From an uncultured Acetatifactor sp. (lineage in GTDB: Bacteria; Bacillota; Clostridia; Lachnospirales; Lachnospiraceae), in assembly GCA_910586435.1 (NCBI GenBank), contig CAJUGT010000064.1:1-21055 (forward strand): DNA of 21,055 nt, in the 5' to 3' direction. Within the stretch, counting starts at the first letter, position 1, and each line of letters starts with the position of its first letter. The notes under the pieces are model-generated. The model was not told the origin of the DNA, did no database searches, and saw only the letters and a program-made list of their open reading frames with translations. Shown one piece after another: positions 7,306 to 14,772 of this stretch. The position numbers and the translations under genes were made by a program.

Positions 7306-7842
7306 TCACTCCGTCAGACATACCACTCTGCCTTGCCGAAGGGATTCTTTCACATGAATCAATCTCTGGTTTTCTGAGCCCCGAAAGGCAAGACGGAGGT
7401 TCTTTTTTTCCTCCACAAACTCTCCGTCCACCAGTACGTCAATGAGGGCCAAAAGCTCCTCTGTTTCTCCCACGGCATTTTCCTCAGCCTCCTCCCTCAT
7501 CCAGCGCAGAATATCTTTTTCATACTCATACCCCGTATAGCACCATATATCCTTTTGAGGAAAGCGCTCCCGCACCTTCCTCAAAAGTCCCAGGACCGTT
7601 CCCCTGTTTTGCGGCTCCATAGGTTCTCCCCCAAGCACACTCAACCCTCGGATATAATCCGGCGCAAGGGCTTCCAGAATCTCGGCCTCCGCTTCTTCCG
7701 TATATTCAGTTCCATAGGAAAAATCCCACGCCTCACTGTTAAAACATCCCTTACATCCATGGGTGCAGCCGCTTACAAACACAGACACCCTGACACCCGG
7801 CCCGTTGGCGACATCCCTTTTCTTAATGGCAGCATAATTCAT
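7306..7842 (-). CDS. nrdG: Anaerobic ribonucleotide reductase activating protein (radical SAM)
   Basis: Generates the glycyl radical on NrdD using a [4Fe-4S] cluster and S-adenosylmethionine. The radical SAM signature is CTHGCKGC (C26, C30, C33), and LGGEPM at about 69-74 is the SAM-contacting GGE motif. At 178 aa it is slightly longer than typical NrdG (about 155-175 aa), with an acidic stretch near 120-130. It overlaps nrdD by 4 nt (ATGA), indicating translational coupling. The cysteines and the NrdD partner make the assignment firm. Its stop is directly adjacent to the stop of the convergent regulator gene. Confidence 0.96.
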   Translation of the reverse strand: MNYAAIKKRDVANGPGVRVSVFVSGCTHGCKGCFNSEAWDFSYGTEYTEEAEAEILEALAPDYIRGLSVLGGEPMEPQNRGTVLGLLRKVRERFPQKDIWCYTGYEYEKDILRWMREEAEENAVGETEELLALIDVLVDGEFVEEKKNLRLAFRGSENQRLIHVKESLRQGRVVCLTE

Positions 7843-9971
7843 AAATGCAGTACCCTCGCTTTAATTTCCTTTGTCTTGCCCATATTCCAGAAGTTTTCTC
7901 CCAGATAACCGCAAGTACGCCTGGTCACATTCATTTTCGCGCGATCTTTGTTATGACATTGGGGGCATTCCCATTCATTGTCCTCATTGATGATTATCTC
8001 TCCGTCATAACCGCACTCATGACAATAATCAGATTTGGTATTGAACTCGCCATACTGGATATTGTCATAGATAAAACGAATCAATTCCTCCACGGCTTCC
8101 ACATTATGAAGAAGGTTCGGAACCTCCACATAGGAAATGGCTCCCCCCAGGGACATATTCTGAAACTCGCTCTCAAAGGTAAATTTTGTAAATGCGTCTA
8201 TGGGTTCCCTCACATCCACATGATAGGAATTGGTATAATATCCCTTGTCCGTCACATTGGGAATCTCTCCGTATTTTTCCCTGTCAATCCTGGCAAAACG
8301 ATAGCACAGTGTCTCAGCCGGCGTTCCGTACAGACTGAATCCAATTCCCGTCTCTTCCTTCCACCTGGCTGCGGCATCCCTCAAACGCTCCATAACACGC
8401 AGGGCAAACTCTTTTCCCTGTTCCTCTGTATGACTGCACCCCTTCATAAGCCAGGTCAATTCATACAGTCCGATATATCCCAGAGACATGGTGGAATATC
8501 CGCCCAAAAGCAGCTTGTCTATTTTCTCCCCCTTTTTCAACCGGGCAATGGCGCCGTACTGCCAGTGAATGGGACTCACATCGGAAACCGTGCCCAACAG
8601 CGCCTTATGCCTGCACATTAACGCCTCATAACACAGCCCAAGCCGTTCTTCCAGCAGCTGCCAGAAAACCTCTTCATCCCCTTTGGCAAGGATACCAATC
8701 TGAGGAAGATTCAGGCTCACAACCCCCTGGTTAAAACGCCCTTCCCATTTATACTCTCCATTTTCGTCCTTCCATGGGGACAAAAACGAACGGCACCCCA
8801 TGCAGGAGAATACATTGCCTTCATAATTTTCCCGCATCTTTTTGGCGGAAATGTAATCGGGGTACATCCTTTTGGCCGAACATTTTGCGGCCAGACGGGT
8901 CACATCATCATATTTTCCCCCTTTCAGGCAATTGTTTTCATCCAAAACATAGACCAGCTTTGGAAACGCAGGTGTCACATAGACTCCTTTCTCATTTTTG
9001 GTCCCCTGAATGCGCTGCTCCAGAATTTCCACAATGATTTTAACAGTCTCCTCCACATATTCATCTTCTTCGTCGATATGCAGGAACAATGTCACAAAAG
9101 GGGACTGCCCGTTGGTGGTCATAAGCGTATTAATCTGATATTGAATGGTCTGGACTCCTGATCTGAGTTCATCCTTCACCCGCATCTCCACAATCTCATT
9201 CTTTGTGGCCCCATCCAGACTATCCCCAAACTCTTCTTCCAACTGCGCCGTAAATTTCTCCCTGCTCTTGCGCAGATATTTTCCGAGATGTTTGATATTT
9301 ACAGACTGCCCCCCATATTGGTTGCTTGCCACAGCGGCAATAATCTGGGTGGTGACAGTGCAGGCCACCTGAAAACTCTTGGGCGATTCTATCATTTTTC
9401 CGTTGATGGATGTACCATTGTCCAGCATGTCCTGAATATGAATCAGGCAGCAGTTGAAGATGGGCTGAATAAAATAATCCGCATCGTGAAAGTGAAGCAC
9501 TCCATTGTCATGGGCCATGGAAAGATGTTCCGGCAGCAGCAGACGTCTGGTTACATCTCTGGAAACCTCCCCCGCAATATAATCCCGCTGGGTAGACGCA
9601 AGCCTGGTATTTTTATTGGAATTTTCTTCCGCAAGTTCTTTATTTTCATTGCGAATTAACTTCAAGATAGATTCGTCCGTTGTGTTAGACTTGCGCAAAA
9701 GGCTTCTCTGATAGCGATACACCATATATTTTTTGGACAGAATATACTTATTATGCCTTACCAAGTGCTGCTCAATCATGTCCTGTACATGTTCCACGGA
9801 TTGCAGCTCCCTGCCTTCCGCCTCTACCGCAGCCAATATTTCCCCTATCAGGGCTTCGTCGGCCCTGTCCTTCTCTTCCACTTCATTGTTCGCCTTGTGG
9901 ATTGCTCCAATGATTTTGTCCTCTTCATAGGGCACCACACGCCCATCCCTTTTCTGAATCTTCTTGACCAT
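7839..9971 (-). CDS. nrdD: Anaerobic (class III) ribonucleoside-triphosphate reductase
   Basis: Reduces ribonucleoside triphosphates to deoxy forms in the cytosol under anoxia. In the 710-aa protein, an ATP-cone (about 2-95, starting KKIQKRDGR) comes first, then the ten-stranded barrel with the NCCL and SCMGCR cysteine sites. The C-terminal zinc site is C650/C653 and C669/C672 (CHEC and CPQC), and the glycyl radical loop RRTCGYLG has G688 22 residues from the end. The start is placed at MVKKIQKRDG because GAGGAG lies 6 nt before that ATG; an in-frame ATG at 9989 lacks a ribosome binding site. It is transcribed with nrdG from a TTGCAA/TATAAT promoter followed by two NrdR boxes. Confidence 0.97.
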   Translation of the reverse strand: MVKKIQKRDGRVVPYEEDKIIGAIHKANNEVEEKDRADEALIGEILAAVEAEGRELQSVEHVQDMIEQHLVRHNKYILSKKYMVYRYQRSLLRKSNTTDESILKLIRNENKELAEENSNKNTRLASTQRDYIAGEVSRDVTRRLLLPEHLSMAHDNGVLHFHDADYFIQPIFNCCLIHIQDMLDNGTSINGKMIESPKSFQVACTVTTQIIAAVASNQYGGQSVNIKHLGKYLRKSREKFTAQLEEEFGDSLDGATKNEIVEMRVKDELRSGVQTIQYQINTLMTTNGQSPFVTLFLHIDEEDEYVEETVKIIVEILEQRIQGTKNEKGVYVTPAFPKLVYVLDENNCLKGGKYDDVTRLAAKCSAKRMYPDYISAKKMRENYEGNVFSCMGCRSFLSPWKDENGEYKWEGRFNQGVVSLNLPQIGILAKGDEEVFWQLLEERLGLCYEALMCRHKALLGTVSDVSPIHWQYGAIARLKKGEKIDKLLLGGYSTMSLGYIGLYELTWLMKGCSHTEEQGKEFALRVMERLRDAAARWKEETGIGFSLYGTPAETLCYRFARIDREKYGEIPNVTDKGYYTNSYHVDVREPIDAFTKFTFESEFQNMSLGGAISYVEVPNLLHNVEAVEELIRFIYDNIQYGEFNTKSDYCHECGYDGEIIINEDNEWECPQCHNKDRAKMNVTRRTCGYLGENFWNMGKTKEIKARVLHL

Positions 9972-10037
9972 AACCCGCTCCTCATCCACACTCTGATAAT
10001 ATCAATAACGGTTCTCTCTATCATAAATGACCGCTAT

Positions 10038-10085
10038 ATCCCATATCTTGTGTCTTGAATCTATATTGCTTTCTATATCTTGTAT
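10038..10085 (-). promoter_or_regulatory. Tandem NrdR boxes upstream of nrdDG
   Basis: Read on the plus strand, the 16-mers at 10038-10053 and 10070-10085 contain ATATCTTGTGT and ATATCTTGTAT. They match the NrdR consensus ACACWATATMTTGTGT at about 13 and 12 of 16 positions. They are exactly 32 bp apart, three helical turns, as is usual for NrdR sites. They overlap the expected transcription start (about 10083) and so would repress nrdDG. The nrdR gene itself is not in the window. Confidence 0.75.
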
Positions 10086-10089
10086 GTTT

Positions 10090-10118
10090 ATTATAATAGA
10101 GAGAGGGACAAATTGCAA
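10090..10118 (-). promoter_or_regulatory. nrdDG promoter
   Basis: Minus-strand TTGCAA (10113-10118) and a perfect TATAAT (10090-10095) are separated by 17 bp. The predicted start lies inside the upstream-proximal NrdR box. Confidence 0.75.
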
Positions 10119-10151
10119 GAGAAAGGTATGAAATCAAAAAGGGACGCACTC

Positions 10152-10901
10152 TTAACAGTAGTACATCCCATGTCCGCCACAGCACCCGCCACCCAGACAG
10201 CACATATTACATATCATATTGGCTATCCACACCTTAAGACAGAAATTTCCTCCTCCGAAAACCGGATACCCATATGCGGCCTGGCGCTGCTCATACCAGC
10301 TTCCCCCGATTTCAAACTGCTGTACCAGCCTTCGATAAGTCATATTGTCCGGTTCCATGGCGGCTGCGCGCCTGGCGTGTTCAAGCGCAGCCACATTATT
10401 GCCCAAACCGGAGTGGGCAATGGCACTGTAGTAATACCATCTGGCATCCCTGGCCTGCTCTCTTACTCCTTCCAGAGCAGTCCTGGCTTCCTTAAAATAC
10501 CCGTTGCGAATATAATTTCCTGCGGCACGAAGGCAATTGTCCTCTTCATAGCCCGTATCCTGGCCAAAACCCCCAAATCCCCCAAAGGCTCCATAACCAA
10601 AACCTCCGCCCGACCCGTATCCTCCGTAGGTTCCCCGATGATAACCGGAACTTCCGCTGCCATACCCGCTTCTTTCATATCCCCCGCCGCCGTATCCGCT
10701 CCCATACCCGGATGTTCTCTCTTTCATAATCTGTTGGTAGGCAGCCTGTATTTCCTTAAACTTCTCTTCCAACTGGGCCTTATTGGGGTTATTGATATTG
10801 GCATCCGGATGGTACTTTCGGCTCAATGTCTTATACGCTTTCTTAATTTCTTCTTCGGAAGCATTCCTGCTTACCCCCAGCACACCATATGGGTCATACA
10901 T
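10152..10901 (-). CDS. J-domain protein with Gly/Tyr-rich linker and Cys-rich tail
   Basis: A Hsp40-type co-chaperone, not a full DnaJ. The J-domain covers residues 1-66 with HPD at 31-33 (RKYHPDAN). A Gly/Tyr/Ser-rich linker follows (about 66-115), then a helical segment resembling one or two TPR units (about 120-190), then a tail with six Cys among the last 21 residues (MICNMCCLGGGCC and GGHGMYYC). There is no canonical DnaJ zinc finger or substrate-binding domain. The Cys tail may bind metal or lie at the membrane. It overlaps the upstream DUF5685 gene by 8 nt. It probably works with DnaK on a client linked to the DUF5685 and zinc-ribbon proteins; that client is not known. Confidence 0.85.
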   Translation of the reverse strand: MYDPYGVLGVSRNASEEEIKKAYKTLSRKYHPDANINNPNKAQLEEKFKEIQAAYQQIMKERTSGYGSGYGGGGYERSGYGSGSSGYHRGTYGGYGSGGGFGYGAFGGFGGFGQDTGYEEDNCLRAAGNYIRNGYFKEARTALEGVREQARDARWYYYSAIAHSGLGNNVAALEHARRAAAMEPDNMTYRRLVQQFEIGGSWYEQRQAAYGYPVFGGGNFCLKVWIANMICNMCCLGGGCCGGHGMYYC

Positions 10902-11763
10902 TTCCTTCGCCTCCGTTCTCCTTCATCCTATCCTGACGAATCCGTCCCCTCTTTTCCCGAACGGCCTCATATCTGCACCACACCCCGGAATACAGGATGT
11001 TTCGCAATATTTCCACATTCTCCAAAATAGGAAGTCTCTCAAATTCTTTACAGCATTCGGACATCATCATCATTAATATGGTCCGGCACTCATCTTCAAA
11101 GTCAGGATTCGCGAACTTCCTTTTCAAAGGATTTACTGTCCCCTTCTTTAAATCCGTCTCCACATCTTCATATGCGTCACAGAGATAGATAAATTTTCCA
11201 AGAAAAAAACCGAGCCTTCTCAGATTTTCCGCCCATTCATCCTCTCTGACAGCCATCACTTCCGCCATGACTCTGCCGAACAGACCTCCCAAAGTATCTA
11301 TATCCGCACAGTCCGATTGTTCCGCCTCTGAAAAGTTCTGCATCAGTAATTGAATGGCTCTGACTTTTTCCCTATAAAGCTCTTTGAGTCTTCCCGTCTT
11401 CTTTTCCAGCAGCCTGCCATAGAGCAGTTTCCAGAACTTCTTCTCATCCTCCCAATCGTCCTGACATTTATATTGCGCAAAAAGCATATTCATATCCGCC
11501 GCATATTCCGTAAATTTATTATTTCTGGCCTCATGACTCTCAAAAGGATGGAGCGCGCATTTACAGTTTCTCCTCACTGTCTCCGGTTCGTAGAGACCTG
11601 TGAGCAGGATTGCCAAAAATGTCATGTCATAGCTGAGGGAAATCTGCCCCCTCATCCCGTACTTTCTTCTCAAATCCTGACAAATACCGCAATAAAAAGA
11701 ATGGTAAATATCAAATTCCTTGAATTTCATTTCGGCTTTATTGATGATAATGTATCCGAACAT
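10894..11763 (-). CDS. DUF5685 family protein
   Basis: Uncharacterised, 289 aa, mostly helical, no signal peptide. Visible features are FYCGIC (C25, C28), CKC (C67, C69), an acidic motif DDWEDE (102-107) and a second one DAYEDVETDLKKG (196-208) followed by NPL. The two Asp-rich motifs, 94 residues apart in an all-helical protein, resemble the paired DxxxD sites of all-alpha prenyl/phytoene synthases; this is an inference. The start is set at MFGYIIINKAEMKFKEFD, with GAGG 8 nt before it. A longer frame reaches 11847 but without a better ribosome binding site. It lies 10 nt after the zinc-ribbon gene and overlaps the J-domain gene by 8 nt, so the three are one operon. Confidence 0.8.
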   Translation of the reverse strand: MFGYIIINKAEMKFKEFDIYHSFYCGICQDLRRKYGMRGQISLSYDMTFLAILLTGLYEPETVRRNCKCALHPFESHEARNNKFTEYAADMNMLFAQYKCQDDWEDEKKFWKLLYGRLLEKKTGRLKELYREKVRAIQLLMQNFSEAEQSDCADIDTLGGLFGRVMAEVMAVREDEWAENLRRLGFFLGKFIYLCDAYEDVETDLKKGTVNPLKRKFANPDFEDECRTILMMMMSECCKEFERLPILENVEILRNILYSGVWCRYEAVREKRGRIRQDRMKENGGEGNV

Positions 11764-11773
11764 GGATTCGTCC

Positions 11774-12166
11774 TCAACTCCTTCTGATAAACTCATTCCC
11801 ACACTTTTTGCAGCTGATGGCAATCTTTCCTTTGCCCCGGGGTACACGAAGCTTTTGTCCGCATTGAGGACATTTATATATGTGATAGGCCTTATTCCGC
11901 CGAAATGTATCCGTACCCCTTTTCAAAAATCCCTTTACTTTCATTTCCTGCCGCAAATACCATTGGTTTTCCTGAGTACGTTGCCTGACATTTCTGGAAA
12001 ACATTCTAAAATAAGCGCAGAACAATGCCACGGTGGCTAATAAGTAACATGTTCCAATGCCGAAAAGAGAAAAAATCAGACAGCCAAAGGCTCCATACAT
12101 CAGTACCTGATTCAACCGATCCATTCCATAACGGCCATACATAAAACGTTGTATCTTTTCCCGCAT
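11774..12166 (-). CDS. Small membrane protein with C-terminal zinc ribbon
   Basis: 130 aa, family not recognised. A basic N-terminus (MREKIQRFMYGRYGMDRLNQ) is followed by one long or two short hydrophobic segments (about 21-53), then a charged linker (57-93). A zinc ribbon follows with CPQC at 99-102 and CKKC at 119-122. The layout suggests a membrane-anchored protein with the ribbon facing the cytosol. The start is the ATG at 12166, with AGGAGG 8 nt upstream; an ATG two codons earlier is too close to that site, and the frame extends to 12244 without support. It is the first gene of the operon with DUF5685 and the J-domain protein. Confidence 0.75.
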   Translation of the reverse strand: MREKIQRFMYGRYGMDRLNQVLMYGAFGCLIFSLFGIGTCYLLATVALFCAYFRMFSRNVRQRTQENQWYLRQEMKVKGFLKRGTDTFRRNKAYHIYKCPQCGQKLRVPRGKGKIAISCKKCGNEFIRRS

Positions 12167-12227
12167 AATCATCGCCTCCTGATGAATCAAAGCTTTCACT
12201 ATAGATGCTATGTTAAATTTTAAACTA

Positions 12228-12233
12228 ATTATA
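12228..12233 (-). promoter_or_regulatory. Candidate -10 box for the zinc ribbon operon
   Basis: A perfect minus-strand TATAAT lies 62 bp before the start codon in AT-rich DNA. No convincing -35 is seen at 16-18 bp. The 12234-12360 stretch upstream holds no other feature I can see. Confidence 0.35.
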
Positions 12234-12360
12234 CAGAAATGCAATTAAATAAATATAAATTAATGTAAAAAAATATAGGATTCCCCCAGACCTGACTCCG
12301 AAATCTCCATGCCAAATGCAACACCGATTCTATTTAAGCCGGCAAGCCTTCCTGACATAT

Positions 12361-12407
12361 AAAAAAGACCCCATGACAACCTGCCCCCAGGCCATCATGT
12401 AGGTCTT
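12361..12407 (-). terminator. Intrinsic terminator of the nitroreductase gene
   Basis: On the minus strand AAGACC, CATGA and CCTG pair with CAGG, TCATG and GGTCTT around a 4-nt loop, with small internal bulges. A run of six T follows (12361-12366). It lies 75 bp after the nitroreductase stop. Confidence 0.85.
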
Positions 12408-12424
12408 ATTCATGTAGGTCTTAT
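12395..12424. repeat. Perfect 15-bp tandem duplication at the terminator
   Basis: TCATGTAGGTCTTAT occurs twice back to back (12395-12409, 12410-12424). The copy nearer the loop forms the 5' arm of the terminator on the minus strand. The other copy is an identical alternative 5' arm 15 nt upstream. Confidence 0.9.
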
Positions 12425-12481
12425 ATTACATCCCAAAACTACCGGAAACTTACCTTGGCCCCACGGCACAATGCATGGGGA

Positions 12482-13066
12482 TTATTGCGGAAAGTATGTT
12501 ACCACATCCTCCAACTTCCTTTTGGGCACCACATAGTCTTTTTTCTCATCCAGATAATACTTAAACTGTTCCGGCGATTCCATGTCAACAATATGGCTCT
12601 CATGGGAAGGATAGCCAAACGCAACCACCGTATGGAGTTTTTGATTCTCCCCCAGACCAAACATCTGAGAAAGAGCCTCTTTATTGCAGGCGCCTATCAT
12701 GCAGCTCCCCACTCCCCGGTTCCATGCGGCAAGGGTCATATTGCTGATGGCAAGGCCTGCGTCCGTATCACAGTCCTTATTGATGTCCAGATTCTCCACC
12801 ACCGCAATAAAAAGCGTCGGACGTTCCTTTTCTTTCGGCTGTCCCAATTCAGGCGGCAGCGCTCCAGCCCATCTGGTATGGGCAAAAACATCGGCCACTG
12901 CCCCGGGTTCCCTGACCACAATATAGCTTAAAGGCTGTCTATTGGCCGCACTGGAAGCAAGCCTTGCAGCCATAAGTATTTCGTCCAGTACATCCCTGGA
13001 TATTTCTTTCTGTTCAAACCTGCGGTAAGTTCTGCGGGTTTTCAGCAATTCCATCAAATGATCCAT
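12482..13066 (-). CDS. Nitroreductase family protein
   Basis: FMN-dependent NAD(P)H oxidoreductase of the nitroreductase fold, cytosolic, 194 aa. The N-terminal TRRTYRRFEQKEIS contains the phosphate-contacting Arg pair. ARLASSAANRQP is the conserved FMN-loop block, and GLAISNMTLAAWNRGVGSCMIGA is the central helix and Gly-rich strand. The C-terminal VVAFGYPSHE stretch completes the fold. AAAGGAA lies about 8 nt before the ATG. Physiological substrates of such enzymes are usually unknown (quinones, flavins, nitro-compounds). It follows tldE after the two hairpin repeats and has its own terminator downstream; no separate promoter is evident, so it may be co-transcribed. Confidence 0.9.
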   Translation of the reverse strand: MDHLMELLKTRRTYRRFEQKEISRDVLDEILMAARLASSAANRQPLSYIVVREPGAVADVFAHTRWAGALPPELGQPKEKERPTLFIAVVENLDINKDCDTDAGLAISNMTLAAWNRGVGSCMIGACNKEALSQMFGLGENQKLHTVVAFGYPSHESHIVDMESPEQFKYYLDEKKDYVVPKRKLEDVVTYFPQ

Positions 13067-13089
13067 TTTCTGGGTTCCTTTCTAATTTA

Positions 13090-13298
13090 AGTTCCGCCCC
13101 TTCGTTTCAACGCCCCTTTCCATGGAAGGGATTTCATCAGCAAATTCTCCTGATGAAAATTCCTTCCGGGCGTTTTCTCTCCGGGGCTGATTTTTTTAGT
13201 TCCGCCCCTTCGTTTCAACGCCCCTTTCCATGGAAGCAATTTTCATCAGCAAATTCCCCTGATGAAAATACCTTCCGGGCGTTTTCTCTTCGGGGCTG
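13090..13298. repeat. Tandem pair of ~100-bp hairpin repeats
   Basis: Copies at 13090-13189 and 13198-13298 (period 108 bp) are nearly identical. Each is one nested hairpin. In copy 2 the stems are GCCCC/GGGGC (13204-13208, 13292-13296), AACGCCC/GGGCGTT (13217-13223, 13277-13283), GGAAG/CTTCC (13232-13236, 13272-13276) and ATTTTCATCAG/CTGATGAAAAT (13239-13249, 13259-13269). Copy 1 keeps the same stems, with a longer GGAAGG/CCTTCC stem. On the plus strand copy 1 is followed by seven T. They fill the 244-bp gap between tldE and the nitroreductase gene. Confidence 0.9.
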
Positions 13299-13310
13299 GT
13301 TGGGGGTTTT

Positions 13311-14648
13311 TTATCTCCCGGCAACGGCAATGTTTCTTATCAGAACTGAGGGGGAGCCGTATCTTCCCTGCAAAAATTCCAGGTCTTCGCCCACTTTTTC
13401 AATTTCTTTCAGCAATGTGAAGAAATTGCCGGATATGGTAAAGTTCTTGACAGGAGCTGTCTTTTTGCCCCCTTGAATCAAGAATCCCTTTGACAAGAGA
13501 GAGAAATCACCCGTAATGGGATTTGCGCCTGCATGAAGGCCGGAAATATCTGTCACAAATATACCATCGCCTGCCGCCTCAAACAATTCCTCCTTTGTCC
13601 CTCCAACAGGACGAAGGTAGAAGATAAAAGGACTTACATCCACTACGGACGCATAGGACGCCTTGCTTGCGTTTCCCGTAGATGTAACGCCCGCTATTGC
13701 CGCAGTCTTCAGATTATGCAGCAATGTCACCAACTTTCCGTTTTCCACCACGTTTTTGGCATAGGTTGCTACCCCTTCCCCATCGAAGGTTCTCTTTAAT
13801 ACACTGTCCTTGTACAAAGGGTCGTCGGTAATGGTGATAATATCCGCCGCTATCTTCTCCCCCTCTTTTCCCTTCAGCAGAGAAAGTCCCTTCTGGGCTT
13901 CTTCCGCGGAAAAAACCGAAGAATATGTATTCAGAAGCATGGACATGACTTCGTTTGAGAGCACTAAGGTATATTTGCCACTGTCAACACCTTCGGCGCC
14001 AATGGTTGACACGGCATCTTCAACTGCGTCTGAAGCAATGCTCTTTAAATCAAAGTCACGCAGGTTTCCAATCTTGCTTTTTCCCCCATTGTACATCTCC
14101 TCCCCATCCGAGGCCAACGCAGAAGCATAACAAAGCGTGGCGCAGACTTTATCCTCCAAATCAAGGCCATTGGAATTGCAAAGAGCATACCTTTCCTCCT
14201 GACAGACCAGATTGGTCTGGGAACCGTCTTTTACACGGGAATCCCTGGCATACATAGCCTTTTGAATCTCCATTGCCGCATCCACAAGTTCTGTCCCCAC
14301 AGATTTCGACACGGCACTTTCGTCGTTCACAATGGCGTAGGTGTCTCCTTTGTGATGAAGAAAGCAGGGATCTGCGCTCTCAATTGATTTTGCGTTTTCC
14401 AAAGCACGTTCCACCAAAAACCTTGCTTCCTCCCCTGTGAGATTTTCCGTAGAAGCATATCCCGCTTTTCCATTTACAACACAGCGAAAACAGATTCCCA
14501 TGCTGTTTTCAATCTTGTAATTCTTTATTTCCTCCTTAAAAATCTCAACTATGGTTGCGTCGCTTTCGGTATAATAAAGCTCGTAATCGTCAATTTGCAT
14601 CTCTGCGGCAATTTCGATTACAGCCTCTTTGAATTCCTGATATGTCAT
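13311..14648 (-). CDS. tldE: TldE/PmbA family metallopeptidase-like protein
   Basis: Partner subunit of the TldD-TldE protease, which in E. coli degrades peptides such as CcdA and matures microcin B17. 445 aa, matching the usual PmbA length. The TldE-like N-terminal alpha/beta domain (to about 200) is followed by the C-terminal beta-rich core with TFDGEGVAT, FYLRPVGGTKEEL and LHAGANPITGDFSLLSKGFLI. As expected for TldE, there is no HExxxH zinc motif; that is in TldD upstream. AAGGAG lies 8 nt before the ATG. It follows tldD by 124 bp containing an AT-rich hairpin. Its native substrate here is unknown; no bacteriocin gene is seen nearby. Confidence 0.93.
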   Translation of the reverse strand: MTYQEFKEAVIEIAAEMQIDDYELYYTESDATIVEIFKEEIKNYKIENSMGICFRCVVNGKAGYASTENLTGEEARFLVERALENAKSIESADPCFLHHKGDTYAIVNDESAVSKSVGTELVDAAMEIQKAMYARDSRVKDGSQTNLVCQEERYALCNSNGLDLEDKVCATLCYASALASDGEEMYNGGKSKIGNLRDFDLKSIASDAVEDAVSTIGAEGVDSGKYTLVLSNEVMSMLLNTYSSVFSAEEAQKGLSLLKGKEGEKIAADIITITDDPLYKDSVLKRTFDGEGVATYAKNVVENGKLVTLLHNLKTAAIAGVTSTGNASKASYASVVDVSPFIFYLRPVGGTKEELFEAAGDGIFVTDISGLHAGANPITGDFSLLSKGFLIQGGKKTAPVKNFTISGNFFTLLKEIEKVGEDLEFLQGRYGSPSVLIRNIAVAGR

Positions 14649-14736
14649 AGTATCATCTCCTTATTATGCGCACATTCTGTTCCTGACAACATATTTTCTA
14701 ATAGAAGCTCCTGGCAAAACAGCCCCTGCTGTGAGC

Positions 14737-14762
14737 AAAAATTTCCAAAGGCAATTGGAAAT
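14737..14762 (-). terminator. AT-rich hairpin with T-run between tldD and tldE
   Basis: On the minus strand ATTTCCAA and TTGGAAAT (8 bp, 6-nt loop) are followed by TTTTT. This is a weak terminator or attenuator that could lower tldE relative to tldD. Confidence 0.4.
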
Positions 14763-14772
14763 CTTCCCCACA

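Noticed and set aside
13090..13298. CRISPR array
   Set aside because: Only two long copies that are themselves palindromic, with an 8-bp gap instead of spacers and no cas genes.
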